DNA of 64,000 nucleotides from CAWFPR01 sp963817635. GTDB lineage: Bacteria; Acidobacteriota; Vicinamibacteria; Vicinamibacterales; 2-12-FULL-66-21. The translations under genes were made by a program, and so were the position numbers. The stretch is from NCBI GenBank assembly GCA_963817635.1, contig CAWFPR010000028.1, positions 248,001-312,000 of the forward strand, in the 5' to 3' direction. Below, piece by piece: positions 39,927 to 48,014 of this stretch. Numbering within the stretch: the stretch's first letter is position 1; every line of letters begins with the position of its first letter. The notes below the pieces were generated by a model, which made no database searches, was not told where the DNA came from, and saw only the letters and a program-made list of their open reading frames with translations.

Positions 39927-40699
39927 CGCCGTCTCCCCTCGTCCGGACCGATCGACACGCGCCCGGATGGGTGCGCCTCGTCATCGACCAGCCGCCCGCC
40001 AACGTGCTGACCATGGCGATGTGTGAGGCGCTGCGCGAGGCGCTCGCCGCGGCGCACGCCGATCCGACGACGCGCCTGGTCTCGATTGAAGGCGCCGGAG
40101 CGCACTTCAGCTATGGCGCCAGCGTCGAGGAGCACCTGCCTGGCAAGGTGCAGGAGATGCTGCCCGGGTTTCATCGCCTGATCGCCGACCTGCTCGAGGC
40201 GCCCTGCCCGACTGCGGCCATCGTCCGGGGACGCTGTCTCGGTGGCGGCTTCGAGGTGGTGCTGGCGTGCGATGTCGTCTTTGCGAGTCACGACGCGCGG
40301 CTCGGCGTGCCGGAAGTGACGCTCGGCGTGTTTCCGCCCGCGGCCGCGGCCCTGCTGCCCCTGCGGGTTGGCGGCGCCCGGGCCAGCCGGGTGGTGCTGA
40401 CCGGAGAGATCCTGCCCGCGGACTGGTGGGAAGCCGCGGGGCTGGTGTCGGGCGTGGCCTCGCCGACCGATCTCGACGCCTACGTGCACCACTGGTACGA
40501 AACGTTCGTGGCACCGCGCTCCGCGGTCGCGCTCCGGCAGGCCGCAGTCGCGGCCCGCGCGGTCCTGCGCGACCTGGCGCTGGCGGCGCTCGGACGCCTG
40601 GAACACCAGTACCTGAACGACCTGATGCGAACGACGGACGCCACGGAAGGCTGCCGGGCCTTCCTGGAGAAGCGAACACCGCAATGGAGGCACTCGTGA
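39923..40699 (+). CDS. dch: Cyclohexa-1,5-diene-1-carbonyl-CoA hydratase
   Basis: 258 residues, crotonase family. Oxyanion-hole segments are IEGAGAHFSYGASVEEHL and VRGRCLGGGFEVVLACD. The text VRLVIDQPPANVLTMAMCEA at the N-terminus and LGVFPPAAAALLPLRVGG match dienoyl-CoA hydratases of the benzoyl-CoA pathway. It adds water to cyclohexa-1,5-diene-1-carbonyl-CoA, the product of class I benzoyl-CoA reductase, giving the Had substrate. The ATG at 39923 overlaps the oah stop; a GTG three codons upstream is less likely. Its 3' end overlaps the hemerythrin-domain gene by 16 bp. Confidence 0.87.
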   Translation: MTPSPLVRTDRHAPGWVRLVIDQPPANVLTMAMCEALREALAAAHADPTTRLVSIEGAGAHFSYGASVEEHLPGKVQEMLPGFHRLIADLLEAPCPTAAIVRGRCLGGGFEVVLACDVVFASHDARLGVPEVTLGVFPPAAAALLPLRVGGARASRVVLTGEILPADWWEAAGLVSGVASPTDLDAYVHHWYETFVAPRSAVALRQAAVAARAVLRDLALAALGRLEHQYLNDLMRTTDATEGCRAFLEKRTPQWRHS

Positions 40700-41247
40700 A
40701 AGCGATCGACCTGCTGATGGAGGAACACCACGCCCTCGAATCCGTGCTGATCGCGCTGGAGGCGGCCACCACGCGGCTGCGCGACGGCGAGAGCGTCCCG
40801 GCCGGGATCATCGAAGACATCTTCCTCTTCTGCCGGCGCTTCACCGACGGGTGCCACCACGTGCACGAGGAGGAGATCCTGTTTCCGGCGCTGGCGGCGC
40901 ACGGGCTGACGCCCGACATGACGCCGATGAGCGCACTGTCCGCGCAGCACGAATCCGGCCGGGCGTTTCTCGCCGAGCTCCAGGCCGCCTACGGCCGTTT
41001 CGCCGCTGGCGACGACAGCGCCCGGCAGGATGTCTACCTGCTCGCGCGCGAGTACATCGGCATGCTGCGCGAGCACATCTGGATCGAGAACCACTACTTC
41101 CGGAGCCCCGCCGCCCAGGCGCTCACGCCTGAAGAGGATGCGAAGCTCTCCGGGGCGATTCTGGCCTGCCGCAACGGCGGCGCCGCGGAACGCCAGGGGT
41201 TCCTGGATCTCGCCGAACGTCATCGCCAGCTGGTGGCTTCGTGGTGA
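40684..41247 (+). CDS. Hemerythrin-domain protein inside the benzoyl-CoA operon
   Basis: 187 residues forming one hemerythrin/HHE four-helix bundle. Candidate iron ligands are His in LLMEEHHALESVL, HVHEEEILFPAL (HxxxE type), the His in SAQHESGRAFL and REHIWIENHYF. It overlaps dch by 16 bp and the reductase subunit gene downstream by 7 bp, so it is made with them. No such gene belongs to the described bzd, bcr or bad clusters that I know. A role in binding or sensing O2 or NO near an oxygen-sensitive enzyme is plausible but inferred. Confidence 0.8.
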   Translation: MEALVKAIDLLMEEHHALESVLIALEAATTRLRDGESVPAGIIEDIFLFCRRFTDGCHHVHEEEILFPALAAHGLTPDMTPMSALSAQHESGRAFLAELQAAYGRFAAGDDSARQDVYLLAREYIGMLREHIWIENHYFRSPAAQALTPEEDAKLSGAILACRNGGAAERQGFLDLAERHRQLVASW

Positions 41248-42413
41248 ACCGCCTGCTCGGCGACTGGGACGCCCTCCCGCTCGACGAGCTGCTGCTGCTG
41301 GCCAAGGAAACGGTGGAGGATCCGGACATGCCCACCGTGGCGCGCTGGCGTGCTGCCGGCGGCAGGGTCGTCGGGCACTTCCAGGTGTATTTCCCGGAGG
41401 AGATCGCGCATGCCGCCGGCCTCCTGCCCGTGAAGGTCCGCGGCGCGCAGGTCGAATCGCGCCAGGCGGACGCGCGTTTCGGCTCGTACCTGTGCTCGAT
41501 CGTCAAGACATCCCTTGAACTGGCGCTCAGCGGCCGTCTCGAGCTGGACCTCTTCGTCAGCCATCCAATCTGCGACGCGGCGCGCAACCTCGCGGCCGTG
41601 TGGGGACGGAATTTCTCGTACGGCTGCCGCATCCTGTATCTCCCGCAGAACCCCAACTCGATCGGTTCGGCTCCCTACCTCCGCAACGAGTACATGCGCC
41701 TGCGGGAGGACATCGAGCAGGTTTCCGGCTGCGCCATCACGGACGACGCGCTGCGCGCGTCCATCGTAGTCTTCAACGAGAACCGGTCGCTGATGCGCCG
41801 GCTGTACGCGATTCGCCGCGAGACGCCGTGGCTGCTGTCCGTCGAGGAATCCTACGCCCTGGTCGCGCTCGGCGGTCTGGTCACGCGCGAGGAACACAAC
41901 GCGCTACTGACGCGAGCCCTCGCGCTGATCGCCTCCCGCGTCGCGCAGCCGCGCGACCTGATGCGCGTCGTGTTCGAGGGCGGGTTCTGCGAGCAGCCGC
42001 CGCTCGAGCTGCTGCGCACGATTGCCTCGTCGTGCTACGTCGTGGACGACGACCTGCTCATCGGACTGCGCTACCTGCTCGAGGACGTCCCGGCGGACCC
42101 TGGCGGCGACCCCTGGCTCGCGCTCGCCCGCGCCTACCTGGACGCGTCGTCCTACAGCCCGGTACAGCACGATCTGCGCAAGCCCAAGGAACACATGCTG
42201 CTCGAACGCATCCGCCAGTCCGGCGCGCAGGCGGCGATCGTCTCGGCGGCCAAGATGTGCGAGCCGGGGCTCGACGAGCAGGTCGCCTATTCGCGCGCCC
42301 TGGACGCAGCGGGAATCTCGTACTTTCTGAGCGAGTTCGAGGAGCGGATGACTGGGTACGACCACCTGCAGATCCAGCTCGAAACGTTCATCGAAAACGT
42401 GATGTTCGGATAG
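41241..42413 (+). CDS. bzdN: Benzoyl-CoA reductase, substrate-binding subunit (BzdN/BcrC-like)
   Basis: 390 residues of the HgdB/BcrBC (2-hydroxyacyl-CoA dehydratase D) family, the size of BzdN/BcrC. FQVYFPEEIAHAAGLLPVKV is the family's opening. Conserved cysteines occur in FGSYLCSIVKTSLE and FVSHPICDAARNL; the late segments are VFEGGFCEQPPLEL, SAAKMCEPGLDEQ and FEERMTGYDHLQIQLETF. With BzdO it forms the catalytic module that holds 4Fe-4S clusters and binds benzoyl-CoA for the low-potential two-electron ring reduction. GTG start at 41241 (41244 is also possible), overlapping the hemerythrin gene. The neighbouring had-oah-dch genes exclude 2-hydroxyglutaryl-CoA dehydratase. Confidence 0.85.
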   Translation: MVNRLLGDWDALPLDELLLLAKETVEDPDMPTVARWRAAGGRVVGHFQVYFPEEIAHAAGLLPVKVRGAQVESRQADARFGSYLCSIVKTSLELALSGRLELDLFVSHPICDAARNLAAVWGRNFSYGCRILYLPQNPNSIGSAPYLRNEYMRLREDIEQVSGCAITDDALRASIVVFNENRSLMRRLYAIRRETPWLLSVEESYALVALGGLVTREEHNALLTRALALIASRVAQPRDLMRVVFEGGFCEQPPLELLRTIASSCYVVDDDLLIGLRYLLEDVPADPGGDPWLALARAYLDASSYSPVQHDLRKPKEHMLLERIRQSGAQAAIVSAAKMCEPGLDEQVAYSRALDAAGISYFLSEFEERMTGYDHLQIQLETFIENVMFG

Positions 42414-42421
42414 CCAACACC

Positions 42422-43711
42422 ATGCATGAAGCCGATCCGATCGTGGGACGTGGGCTCGAAGAGGGCGCCTCGCTGTTCCGGCAGTGGTACGCGACGCTCG
42501 ACGCCGCCGCCGAGCGCGGCGACAAGGCCGCGTATGTGTTCGTGATGGGGAGCGTCGCCGAGCTGCTGCGCTCGTTCGACATGCCGCTGGTGTTCCCCGA
42601 GATCAACTCGCTCCAGACCGCGGTGCGCCACGTCGCGCACGAGTTTCTCGACGACGCGGAGGACTACGGCTACTCCCCGGACATCTGCGCGTACGTGAAG
42701 GCCGACGTCGGACTCCAGCTGCGGGGCGGCGTGCACCCGGCGGGACGCGTGCCGAAGCCGTCGCTGGCGGTGCTGACCAACGCGTGCAACACCTACATCA
42801 AGTGGGCCGAAATCTGGGAGCGGATGTACGGCACGCCGGTGTTCACGATCGACGTCCCCGGCACGCGGCGTCCCGATCGCATCACGTGGCCCGGCAATCC
42901 GGACTTCGAGCGCGACCGCGAATACGTCGTGCAGCAGCTGCGCGAGTTGATTCCGATCTGCGAGCGCGTCACCGGGCGCAAGTACGACGCGGATCGCCTC
43001 AGAGAGAATCTCGTGGCGACCAACGGGATGACCGCGGGGTTCCGCAGGGTCCTCGAGCTGAACCGGACCCGTCCCGCGCCGTTCAACTCGGTGACCGACG
43101 GCACGATCTACCTCGGCGTGGCCAACGGCCTGCGCGGCACGCCCGAGGCCGGGCGCTACTTCGCGGCACTCGAAGAGGAGATGCGCCACAAGACCGAGCG
43201 CGGCATCGGCACGCTGCGCGAGGAACGCTATCGCCTGGCGTTCGTCGGCGTGCCCTGCTACCCGATCTTCCGGCGCTTCAACGAGATGTTCTCTGAATGG
43301 GGCGGCACCTTCGTCACGTCGACCTACCTGTGGTTCGCCTCCGGCGGGGCCGCGATGGGCTGGCAGCACGACATGGCCGACGACCCGATCGACACGCTGG
43401 CCGAGGGCCTGCTCATCGGCGTGCGCCAGGCGATGGACAACATGTTCTTCGCCGACACGGCCCTCGACGAAATGGCCAAGGGGTTCGCGCTCGACGGCGT
43501 CGTGTTCCACTCTGTCAAGAGCTGCCGGACGGTTTCCACCGGGCTGGCCGACGCGCGCCGGGCGTTCTCGGAGCGCCACGACATCCCGAGCCTCTTCCTC
43601 GAGTCGGACATGATGGACCGCCGCGTCGTGTCGGAAGCGCAGATCAAGAACCGGATCGACGCGTTCTTCGAAGGCATGGCGTCGCGCCGCGGCGCAGCCG
43701 CTCAGGCCTGA
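42422..43711 (+). CDS. bzdO: Benzoyl-CoA reductase, second catalytic subunit (BzdO/BcrB-like)
   Basis: 429 residues of the same superfamily as the previous gene, the size of BzdO/BcrB. MPLVFPEINSLQTAVRHV is the conserved entry segment. Cysteines fit cluster ligation in VLTNACNTYIKWAEIW, FVGVPCYPIFRRF and FHSVKSCRTVSTGL. The substrate-side aromatic stretch STYLWFASGGAAMGWQHD is typical of this subunit. It follows bzdN by 8 bp and precedes the ATPase subunits by 43 bp. Together N and O form the heterodimer that accepts electrons from the ATPase module. Confidence 0.86.
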   Translation: MHEADPIVGRGLEEGASLFRQWYATLDAAAERGDKAAYVFVMGSVAELLRSFDMPLVFPEINSLQTAVRHVAHEFLDDAEDYGYSPDICAYVKADVGLQLRGGVHPAGRVPKPSLAVLTNACNTYIKWAEIWERMYGTPVFTIDVPGTRRPDRITWPGNPDFERDREYVVQQLRELIPICERVTGRKYDADRLRENLVATNGMTAGFRRVLELNRTRPAPFNSVTDGTIYLGVANGLRGTPEAGRYFAALEEEMRHKTERGIGTLREERYRLAFVGVPCYPIFRRFNEMFSEWGGTFVTSTYLWFASGGAAMGWQHDMADDPIDTLAEGLLIGVRQAMDNMFFADTALDEMAKGFALDGVVFHSVKSCRTVSTGLADARRAFSERHDIPSLFLESDMMDRRVVSEAQIKNRIDAFFEGMASRRGAAAQA

Positions 43712-43754
43712 CAATCGCAGCGCGAGGCGCGGAGCCTCGCCGAAGGGAGCACGA

Positions 43755-44582
43755 ATGGCGTACGGCGCGGGCGTTGACGTCGGCTCGACCCAGACGAAGG
43801 CGGTGATCGTCGACGAGCGCGGCCAGGTGGCCGGACGCTCGCTCATCGAAACCGGCGCGAACGTCGTCGTCGCGGCCGAGCGCGCGTTCGAGGCGGCCAA
43901 GGCGGACGCCAGGCTCCAGGAGATGGAGGTGACGTTCGTGGCCGGCACGGGCTACGGCCGCTACCGGATCACGTTCGGCGACATCCAGGTCACCGAGATC
44001 AGCTGCCACGGCCGCGGTGCGGTCCACGTCTTTCCCAACACCCGCTCGGTCGTGGACATGGGGGGGCAGGACACCAAGGCGATTCGCGTCGATCCGTCCG
44101 GCACGATCGTGGATTTCTGCATGAACGACAAGTGCGCGGCCGGCACCGGCCGGTTCCTCGGCGCCGCGGCGGCCGCGCTCGAGATTCCGCTCGAGGAACT
44201 CGGGCCGACGTCGTTGCGCGGCGAGAAACCGGTGGCGATCAGCACGACCTGCACCGTGTTCGCCGAGTCCGAGGTGCTGTCGTGGCTGGCGCGCGGCAAG
44301 AAGATCGAGGACATCCTGGCCGGCGTGCACCGCTCCACCGTGTCCCGCGCGATGGGCCTGATGCGCCGTGTCGGCATCGAGCGCGAGGTCACGTTCACCG
44401 GCGGCGTCTCGAAGAACACCGGCATCGTCGCCGCGCTCAACGAGGCGCTGGGGTTCGAGGTCAACGTGAGCCCGGATTCGCACTTCATGGGCGCGCTCGG
44501 TGCGGCGCTCTTCGCCCTGGACCACATCCAGGGCCGGCGGCCACCGGCTTCGGCGAGGGACGCCGAAACGCCGGCCAGGTGA
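43755..44582 (+). CDS. bzdP: Benzoyl-CoA reductase ATPase/activator subunit, BzdP/BcrD-like
   Basis: 275 residues, an ASKHA-fold activator like HgdC. The phosphate loop is GAGVDVGSTQTKAVI, the second GTGYGRYRITFGD. The two cysteines that bridge a 4Fe-4S cluster across the dimer are in MNDKCAAGTGRFLGA and STTCTVFAESEVLSWLA. The adenosine-side motif is TFTGGVSKNTGIV. It hydrolyses ATP to push electrons into the catalytic subunits. In the Thauera/Rhodopseudomonas enzymes the partner A/F subunit has about 438 residues; here both ATPases are under 300, as in the Azoarcus bzdPQ type. Distinction between P and Q is by sequence flavour and moderately certain. Confidence 0.85.
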   Translation: MAYGAGVDVGSTQTKAVIVDERGQVAGRSLIETGANVVVAAERAFEAAKADARLQEMEVTFVAGTGYGRYRITFGDIQVTEISCHGRGAVHVFPNTRSVVDMGGQDTKAIRVDPSGTIVDFCMNDKCAAGTGRFLGAAAAALEIPLEELGPTSLRGEKPVAISTTCTVFAESEVLSWLARGKKIEDILAGVHRSTVSRAMGLMRRVGIEREVTFTGGVSKNTGIVAALNEALGFEVNVSPDSHFMGALGAALFALDHIQGRRPPASARDAETPAR

Positions 44583-44625
44583 ACCACCACGGATCACACG
44601 GATCGCGGGACCACGGGCGCGGGCG
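44583..44625. repeat. Dispersed ATCCGTG-type repeat within the operon
   Basis: ACCACCACGGATCACACGGATCG and the following GGACCACGGG are the reverse-oriented form of the repeat at 4085-4182. It sits in the 99-bp gap between the two ATPase subunit genes, an otherwise gap-poor operon, and starts right after the bzdP stop. Confidence 0.55.
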
Positions 44626-44681
44626 GGCAAACGGAGAGCGGACCGGGAGCGGCGGACCGGCCGCCGATTAAGGTGACATCA

Positions 44682-45548
44682 ATGAGATACACGGCTGGCG
44701 TTGACGTGGGATCGACCTATACGAAGGCCGTGATTCTCTCCGAGGATGGCCGGCTCGCGGGCAAGGCCATGGCGCGGAGCGGCTTTCGCCTCGCAGAGGC
44801 GTCGCAGAAAGTGTTCGATGCCGCGCTCCTCGATGCTGGGGCACGGCGCGACGAGGTCGTCTATGTGATCGGCACCGGCTACGGCCGCTTTCAGGTGCCG
44901 TTCCGCGACGTGCAGGTCACGGACCTCACGGCCGCCGCGCGCGGGGCCTCCTTCTTCTTCCCCGCGACTCGCACGGTCCTCGACGTCGGCGGCCAGACGA
45001 TGAAGGCCACGAAGCTGGACGATGCGGGGCGGGTCAAGTCATTCCGCCTGAACGACAAGTGCGCGGCGGGCACGGGGGCGTTCCTGGAGAAGACCGCGCG
45101 CTACCTCGGCTACGCCACCGAGGACATCGGGGCACTCGCGGCAGTGTCGCACGATCCCGTGCCGATCTCGGGGGTGTGTGCCGTATTCGCCGAGTCCGAG
45201 GTGATCAATCACCTGTCGCTCGGCGCCTCGCCCGCCGACATCATGCAGGGATCGATCGTGTCGCTCGTCGCCCGCTCGGTCCAGCTCCTCAAACGCGTGC
45301 AGATGGAGCCGGAATTCACGCTCGTGGGCGGCATCCTCCGATTTCCGTCGATGGTGTCGCTCATCATCGAGAAGCTCGGCGGAACGGTCAACGTGCTGCA
45401 CGAGGACATGCCGCAGTACGCGGCGGCGCTTGGTGCTGCGGTGCTGGCGCGGCGCCGGGCGTTCACCTCATCGCCAAAGCCCGAAGTGACGGCGGTCGCG
45501 GCGCCGTGGGTCAGCTTCCGCTCGCCGGACGGGCCCGCGTCTTCCTGA
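44682..45548 (+). CDS. bzdQ: Benzoyl-CoA reductase ATPase/activator subunit, BzdQ/BcrA-like
   Basis: 288 residues, paralogous to the previous gene. The P-loop equivalents are AGVDVGSTYTKAVI and GTGYGRFQVPFRD. Cluster cysteines are in LNDKCAAGTGAFLEKTA and SGVCAVFAESEVINHLS; the C-terminal ATPase motif is TLVGGILRFPSM. The pair forms a heterodimer with a shared 4Fe-4S cluster. I chose the ATG at 44682 (AAGG 9 bp upstream) over the GTG at 44673. It is the last gene of the operon; no ferredoxin follows, and the next gene (a cupin) is 165 bp away. Confidence 0.85.
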   Translation: MRYTAGVDVGSTYTKAVILSEDGRLAGKAMARSGFRLAEASQKVFDAALLDAGARRDEVVYVIGTGYGRFQVPFRDVQVTDLTAAARGASFFFPATRTVLDVGGQTMKATKLDDAGRVKSFRLNDKCAAGTGAFLEKTARYLGYATEDIGALAAVSHDPVPISGVCAVFAESEVINHLSLGASPADIMQGSIVSLVARSVQLLKRVQMEPEFTLVGGILRFPSMVSLIIEKLGGTVNVLHEDMPQYAAALGAAVLARRRAFTSSPKPEVTAVAAPWVSFRSPDGPASS

Positions 45549-45712
45549 TCGCAAACCACGCGCGGCTCAGGCACGGGCGATGAAACCGGCCGTTTGCCTG
45601 CTGGCTGCGCTCATTTACTATCTACTTCCGGCATCAGGTGGCGGACGGAGGCCAGGACCTCGTGCCCTCGCGGGCGTCGCCACACACGCGGGCCCGCAAG
45701 GAGAAGTGAGCG

Positions 45713-46042
45713 GTGAAAATCGAAAGCGTGCCCTTCATGGTGACCGACTGGAGCACAATCGTGCCGACGGAACACGCCGGCACCTCCGGCGTGGCGTCGT
45801 GGCGGACGATTGAGCGAGGCAACATCCGCGTCCGGATGGTTGAATACAGTCCCGGCTACGAAGCGGACCACTGGTGTCGCCGTGGGCACGTGCTTCTGGT
45901 GTTGAAGGGTGAACTCGTGACGGAGCTCGACGACGGTACGCGTTTCACCTTGAAAGCCGGCACCAGCTACCAGGTCGCCGACGATGCCGGGGCACACCGG
46001 TCCCGGACGTCCACGGGGGCGACCCTGTTCATCGTAGACTGA
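45713..46042 (+). CDS. DHCW-motif cupin protein
   Basis: 109 residues forming a single cupin barrel. The family-defining DHCW stretch is in GYEADHWCRRGHVLLVLKGEL, and the second cupin motif is LKAGTSYQVADDAGAHRS. The N-terminus IESVPFMVTDWSTIVPTEH is also characteristic. The function of this small family is unknown; metal binding by the His residues is likely. It starts with GTG preceded by AGGAGA. Position after the benzoyl-CoA operon may be incidental, since 164 bp separate them. Confidence 0.85.
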   Translation: MKIESVPFMVTDWSTIVPTEHAGTSGVASWRTIERGNIRVRMVEYSPGYEADHWCRRGHVLLVLKGELVTELDDGTRFTLKAGTSYQVADDAGAHRSRTSTGATLFIVD

Positions 46043-46102
46043 CGCCTCGCCCCGCGCAGGATTCGCCTTCGGAACGACCCTCGTCAGTGATGGGAGCCAT
46101 CC

Positions 46103-46712
46103 TTGCTGGTCAACGCCGCCCTCTCGGCAGTGCTGCAGGTCGTGATCCTCGGCGGAATCCCGCTCCTGGGCTACTACGCGTACCAGCGCCTGCGACACCA
46201 TCGCGGCTCCGGCGACATCATGCGGCGGGCCGGGTTGCAGGGGAGTGAGAGGCGCTATCTGCTCTACAGCCTCGCGTTCGCGGTCTGCGTGGCGCTCGTC
46301 TTCGCCATCTGGCCGCCGCCCGTGGACTGGTTTACCGGGGCCGGCTCGGCCCAGCACCAGTTCGTCGGCCTGGGGCTCGGCCTGCCGGCGATCGTCTTGA
46401 TCTTTCTCTACGCCGTCTGGTACAGACGAGCTTCACGGAGGAACTGCTGTTCCGGGGGCTGATTGCCGGCAGCCTCGCGCGCCGGCTACCCTTTGTATGG
46501 GCCAACGTGTGTCAGGCGTTCATCTTCCTCCTGCCGCACCTGCTGATTCTGCGCGTCGCGCCCGGATGTGGCGGTCCTGCCGGTCGTCTTTGCCGGTGCG
46601 CTGTTCTTTGGATGGATACGCATCCGATCCGGATCGATTTGGCTCGTGGCTGATGCACGCCGCGGCCAACATCAGCGTCGCGTTGATGGTGGTCATCCGG
46701 ACCGCGCCCTAG
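46103..46712 (+). CDS. CPBP-family intramembrane protease (about three frameshifts)
   Basis: About 200 residues in three pieces: LVNAALSAVLQVVILGGIPL to VLIFLYAVWY, then FTEELLFRGLIAGSLARRLP to FLLPHLLILRVAP, then VAVLPVVFAGALFFGWIRIR and WLMHAAANISVALMVV. The EExxxR motif (TEELLFRG) and the late HxxxN-like segment (LMHAAANI) define the glutamic CAAX/Abi protease fold. Shifts lie near 46428, 46564 and 46640. A TTG at 46103 is the only available start after an in-frame stop. Substrate is unknown; some members give bacteriocin self-immunity. Confidence 0.75.
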
Positions 46713-46715
46713 CTT

Positions 46716-46737
46716 GCCTAGCCTAGCCTAGCCTAGG
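46716..46737. repeat. GCCTA pentanucleotide tandem repeat
   Basis: Four and a half units of GCCTA directly follow the CPBP gene stop (46710-46712). Short array prone to slippage; no function evident. Confidence 0.7.
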
Positions 46738-46835
46738 ACCAGCGTCCCACCTCGTCAGAGCGTCTTCGCCGCGCGCCGGGGCGTACCAGGCGCGGATCGC
46801 CGCACCCGCCGCGTCATGTGACAAGATGCACGTCG

Positions 46836-47237
46836 ATGGCGAAAATCGGCGGAACACGAGGGCCGGGACGGAACGACGCACCGAACATCGACGCGTACCT
46901 CTCGAAACTGAGCGCGGACAAGCGCGCCGCGCTCGAGAACTCCGCGCGGCGATCAAGGCCGCGGCGCCGCGGGCTGAAGAATGCATCAGCTATCAGCTGC
47001 CGGCCTTCCGCCTCGATGGCAGGGGCTGGTCGGTTCGGGGCCGCGACGAAACACTGCGCGTTCTACCCGGGTGCGTTGCCCATTGCCGTTCACGCCGAGG
47101 CATTGAAGGCTTACCACACCAGCAAGGGCACGATCAGGTTTCGCCCGGAAGCGCCCCTGCCCCCGGCCCTCGTGCGCAAGCTTGTGAAGAGCCGTATCAC
47201 CGAGCACAAGGCCAGCCGGAACGCCCGGCCGCGGTGA
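46836..47237 (+). CDS. DUF1801/YdhG-like protein (two compensating frameshifts)
   Basis: About 133 residues across two shifts, near 46942 and 47030, which restore the original frame. Pieces read NIDAYLSKLSADKRAALE, LRAAIKAAAPRAEECISYQL-PAFRLDGRG and FGAATKHCAFYPGALP with HTSKGTIRFRPEAPLPPALV at the end. The family (PF08818) has a mixed alpha/beta fold and unknown function; the SYQLPAF and KGTIRF segments are its hallmarks. The two shifts close together argue for a locally poor consensus sequence rather than decay. Confidence 0.75.
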   Translation: MAKIGGTRGPGRNDAPNIDAYLSKLSADKRAALENSARRSRPRRRGLKNASAISCRPSASMAGAGRFGAATKHCAFYPGALPIAVHAEALKAYHTSKGTIRFRPEAPLPPALVRKLVKSRITEHKASRNARPR

Positions 47238-47303
47238 CGTCTCCCGCGCCGTTTGCAGCCTGCCTCGCCGGATGCCATCATGTCCGGCCATACGGAGGCC
47301 GGC

Positions 47304-47492
47304 ATGAAGGCATACCTGGTGACGACTGCGACCATCTTCGCGCTCCTGGCCATCGCGCACCTCCTGCGCACTATCGCGGAGGCGCCGCGTCTCGGGAGCG
47401 ATCCGTGGTTCATCCTCGAGGGCCCCGGCATCGGCATCGCGGCCGCCGCCCTCGGCTTCTGGGGCTGGCGCCTCCTGCGGACGTCAGTGTAA
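47304..47492 (+). CDS. Small membrane protein of unknown function
   Basis: 62 residues with two hydrophobic helices (LVTTATIFALLAIAHLLRTI and GIGIAAAALGFWGWRLL). The ATG at 47304 has GGAGG six bases upstream, preferred to the ATG at 47280. I do not recognise it beyond a general similarity to small two-helix proteins of Acidobacteria. Confidence 0.55.
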   Translation: MKAYLVTTATIFALLAIAHLLRTIAEAPRLGSDPWFILEGPGIGIAAAALGFWGWRLLRTSV

Positions 47493-47503
47493 ATAGGACC
47501 TCG

Positions 47504-47992
47504 ATGCGATTTCAAATGAAACAGAAGCTCTTCGCCTGGGGCGACGATTTCGTCATCAAGGACGCCGACGACAACGACGCGTTCTTCGTGGACGGGAAGG
47601 CGTTCAGCCTCGGCAAGCAGCTGTCGTTCCAGGACATGTCTGGACACGAACTCGCCTTCATCAGGCAGAAGCTCATGGCATGGGGTCCGACCTACGAGAT
47701 TTACCGGGATGGAGTGGTGGCCGCGGTCGTGAAGAAGGAACTCTTCACGTTCTTCCAGTGCCGGTTCACCGTCGATGTCCCCGGGCCCGATGACCTGGCC
47801 GCCGAAGGGAGCCTCACCGATCACGAGTACACGCTTTCGCGCGGCGACAGGCCTGTCGCGACGGTCTCGAAGGAGTGGTTCAGTTTCAGGGACACGTACG
47901 GCGTCGACATCGCCGACGGCGAAGACACCGTGCTCATCCTCGCCAGCACGGTCGTGATCGATATGGCCTGTCATCCCACCGGGAAACGCTGA
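47504..47992 (+). CDS. LURP-one-related (YxjI-like) protein
   Basis: 162 residues of the LURP-one/Tubby-like beta-barrel family. Characteristic strands are MRFQMKQKLFAWGDDFVIKD, KAFSLGKQLSFQDM, LMAWGPTYEIYRDG and VSKEWFSFRDTYGVDI. Bacterial members are of unknown function; the fold is related to phospholipid scramblases and may bind membrane. The gene follows the small membrane protein by 11 bp. Confidence 0.88.
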   Translation: MRFQMKQKLFAWGDDFVIKDADDNDAFFVDGKAFSLGKQLSFQDMSGHELAFIRQKLMAWGPTYEIYRDGVVAAVVKKELFTFFQCRFTVDVPGPDDLAAEGSLTDHEYTLSRGDRPVATVSKEWFSFRDTYGVDIADGEDTVLILASTVVIDMACHPTGKR

Positions 47993-48014
47993 CACCATCG
48001 ACGGGGCCCGACGT

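Noticed and set aside
41241..45548. 2-hydroxyglutaryl-CoA (or lactoyl-/phenyllactoyl-CoA) dehydratase with activator
   Set aside because: The superfamily is the same, but such dehydratases use a single homodimeric activator. Two different ATPase genes plus overlapping had, oah and dch identify benzoyl-CoA reductase.
45580..45813. Possible small membrane protein of 77 residues
   Set aside because: It overlaps the cupin start in another frame, has no ribosome-binding site and only a short hydrophobic start; likely spurious.
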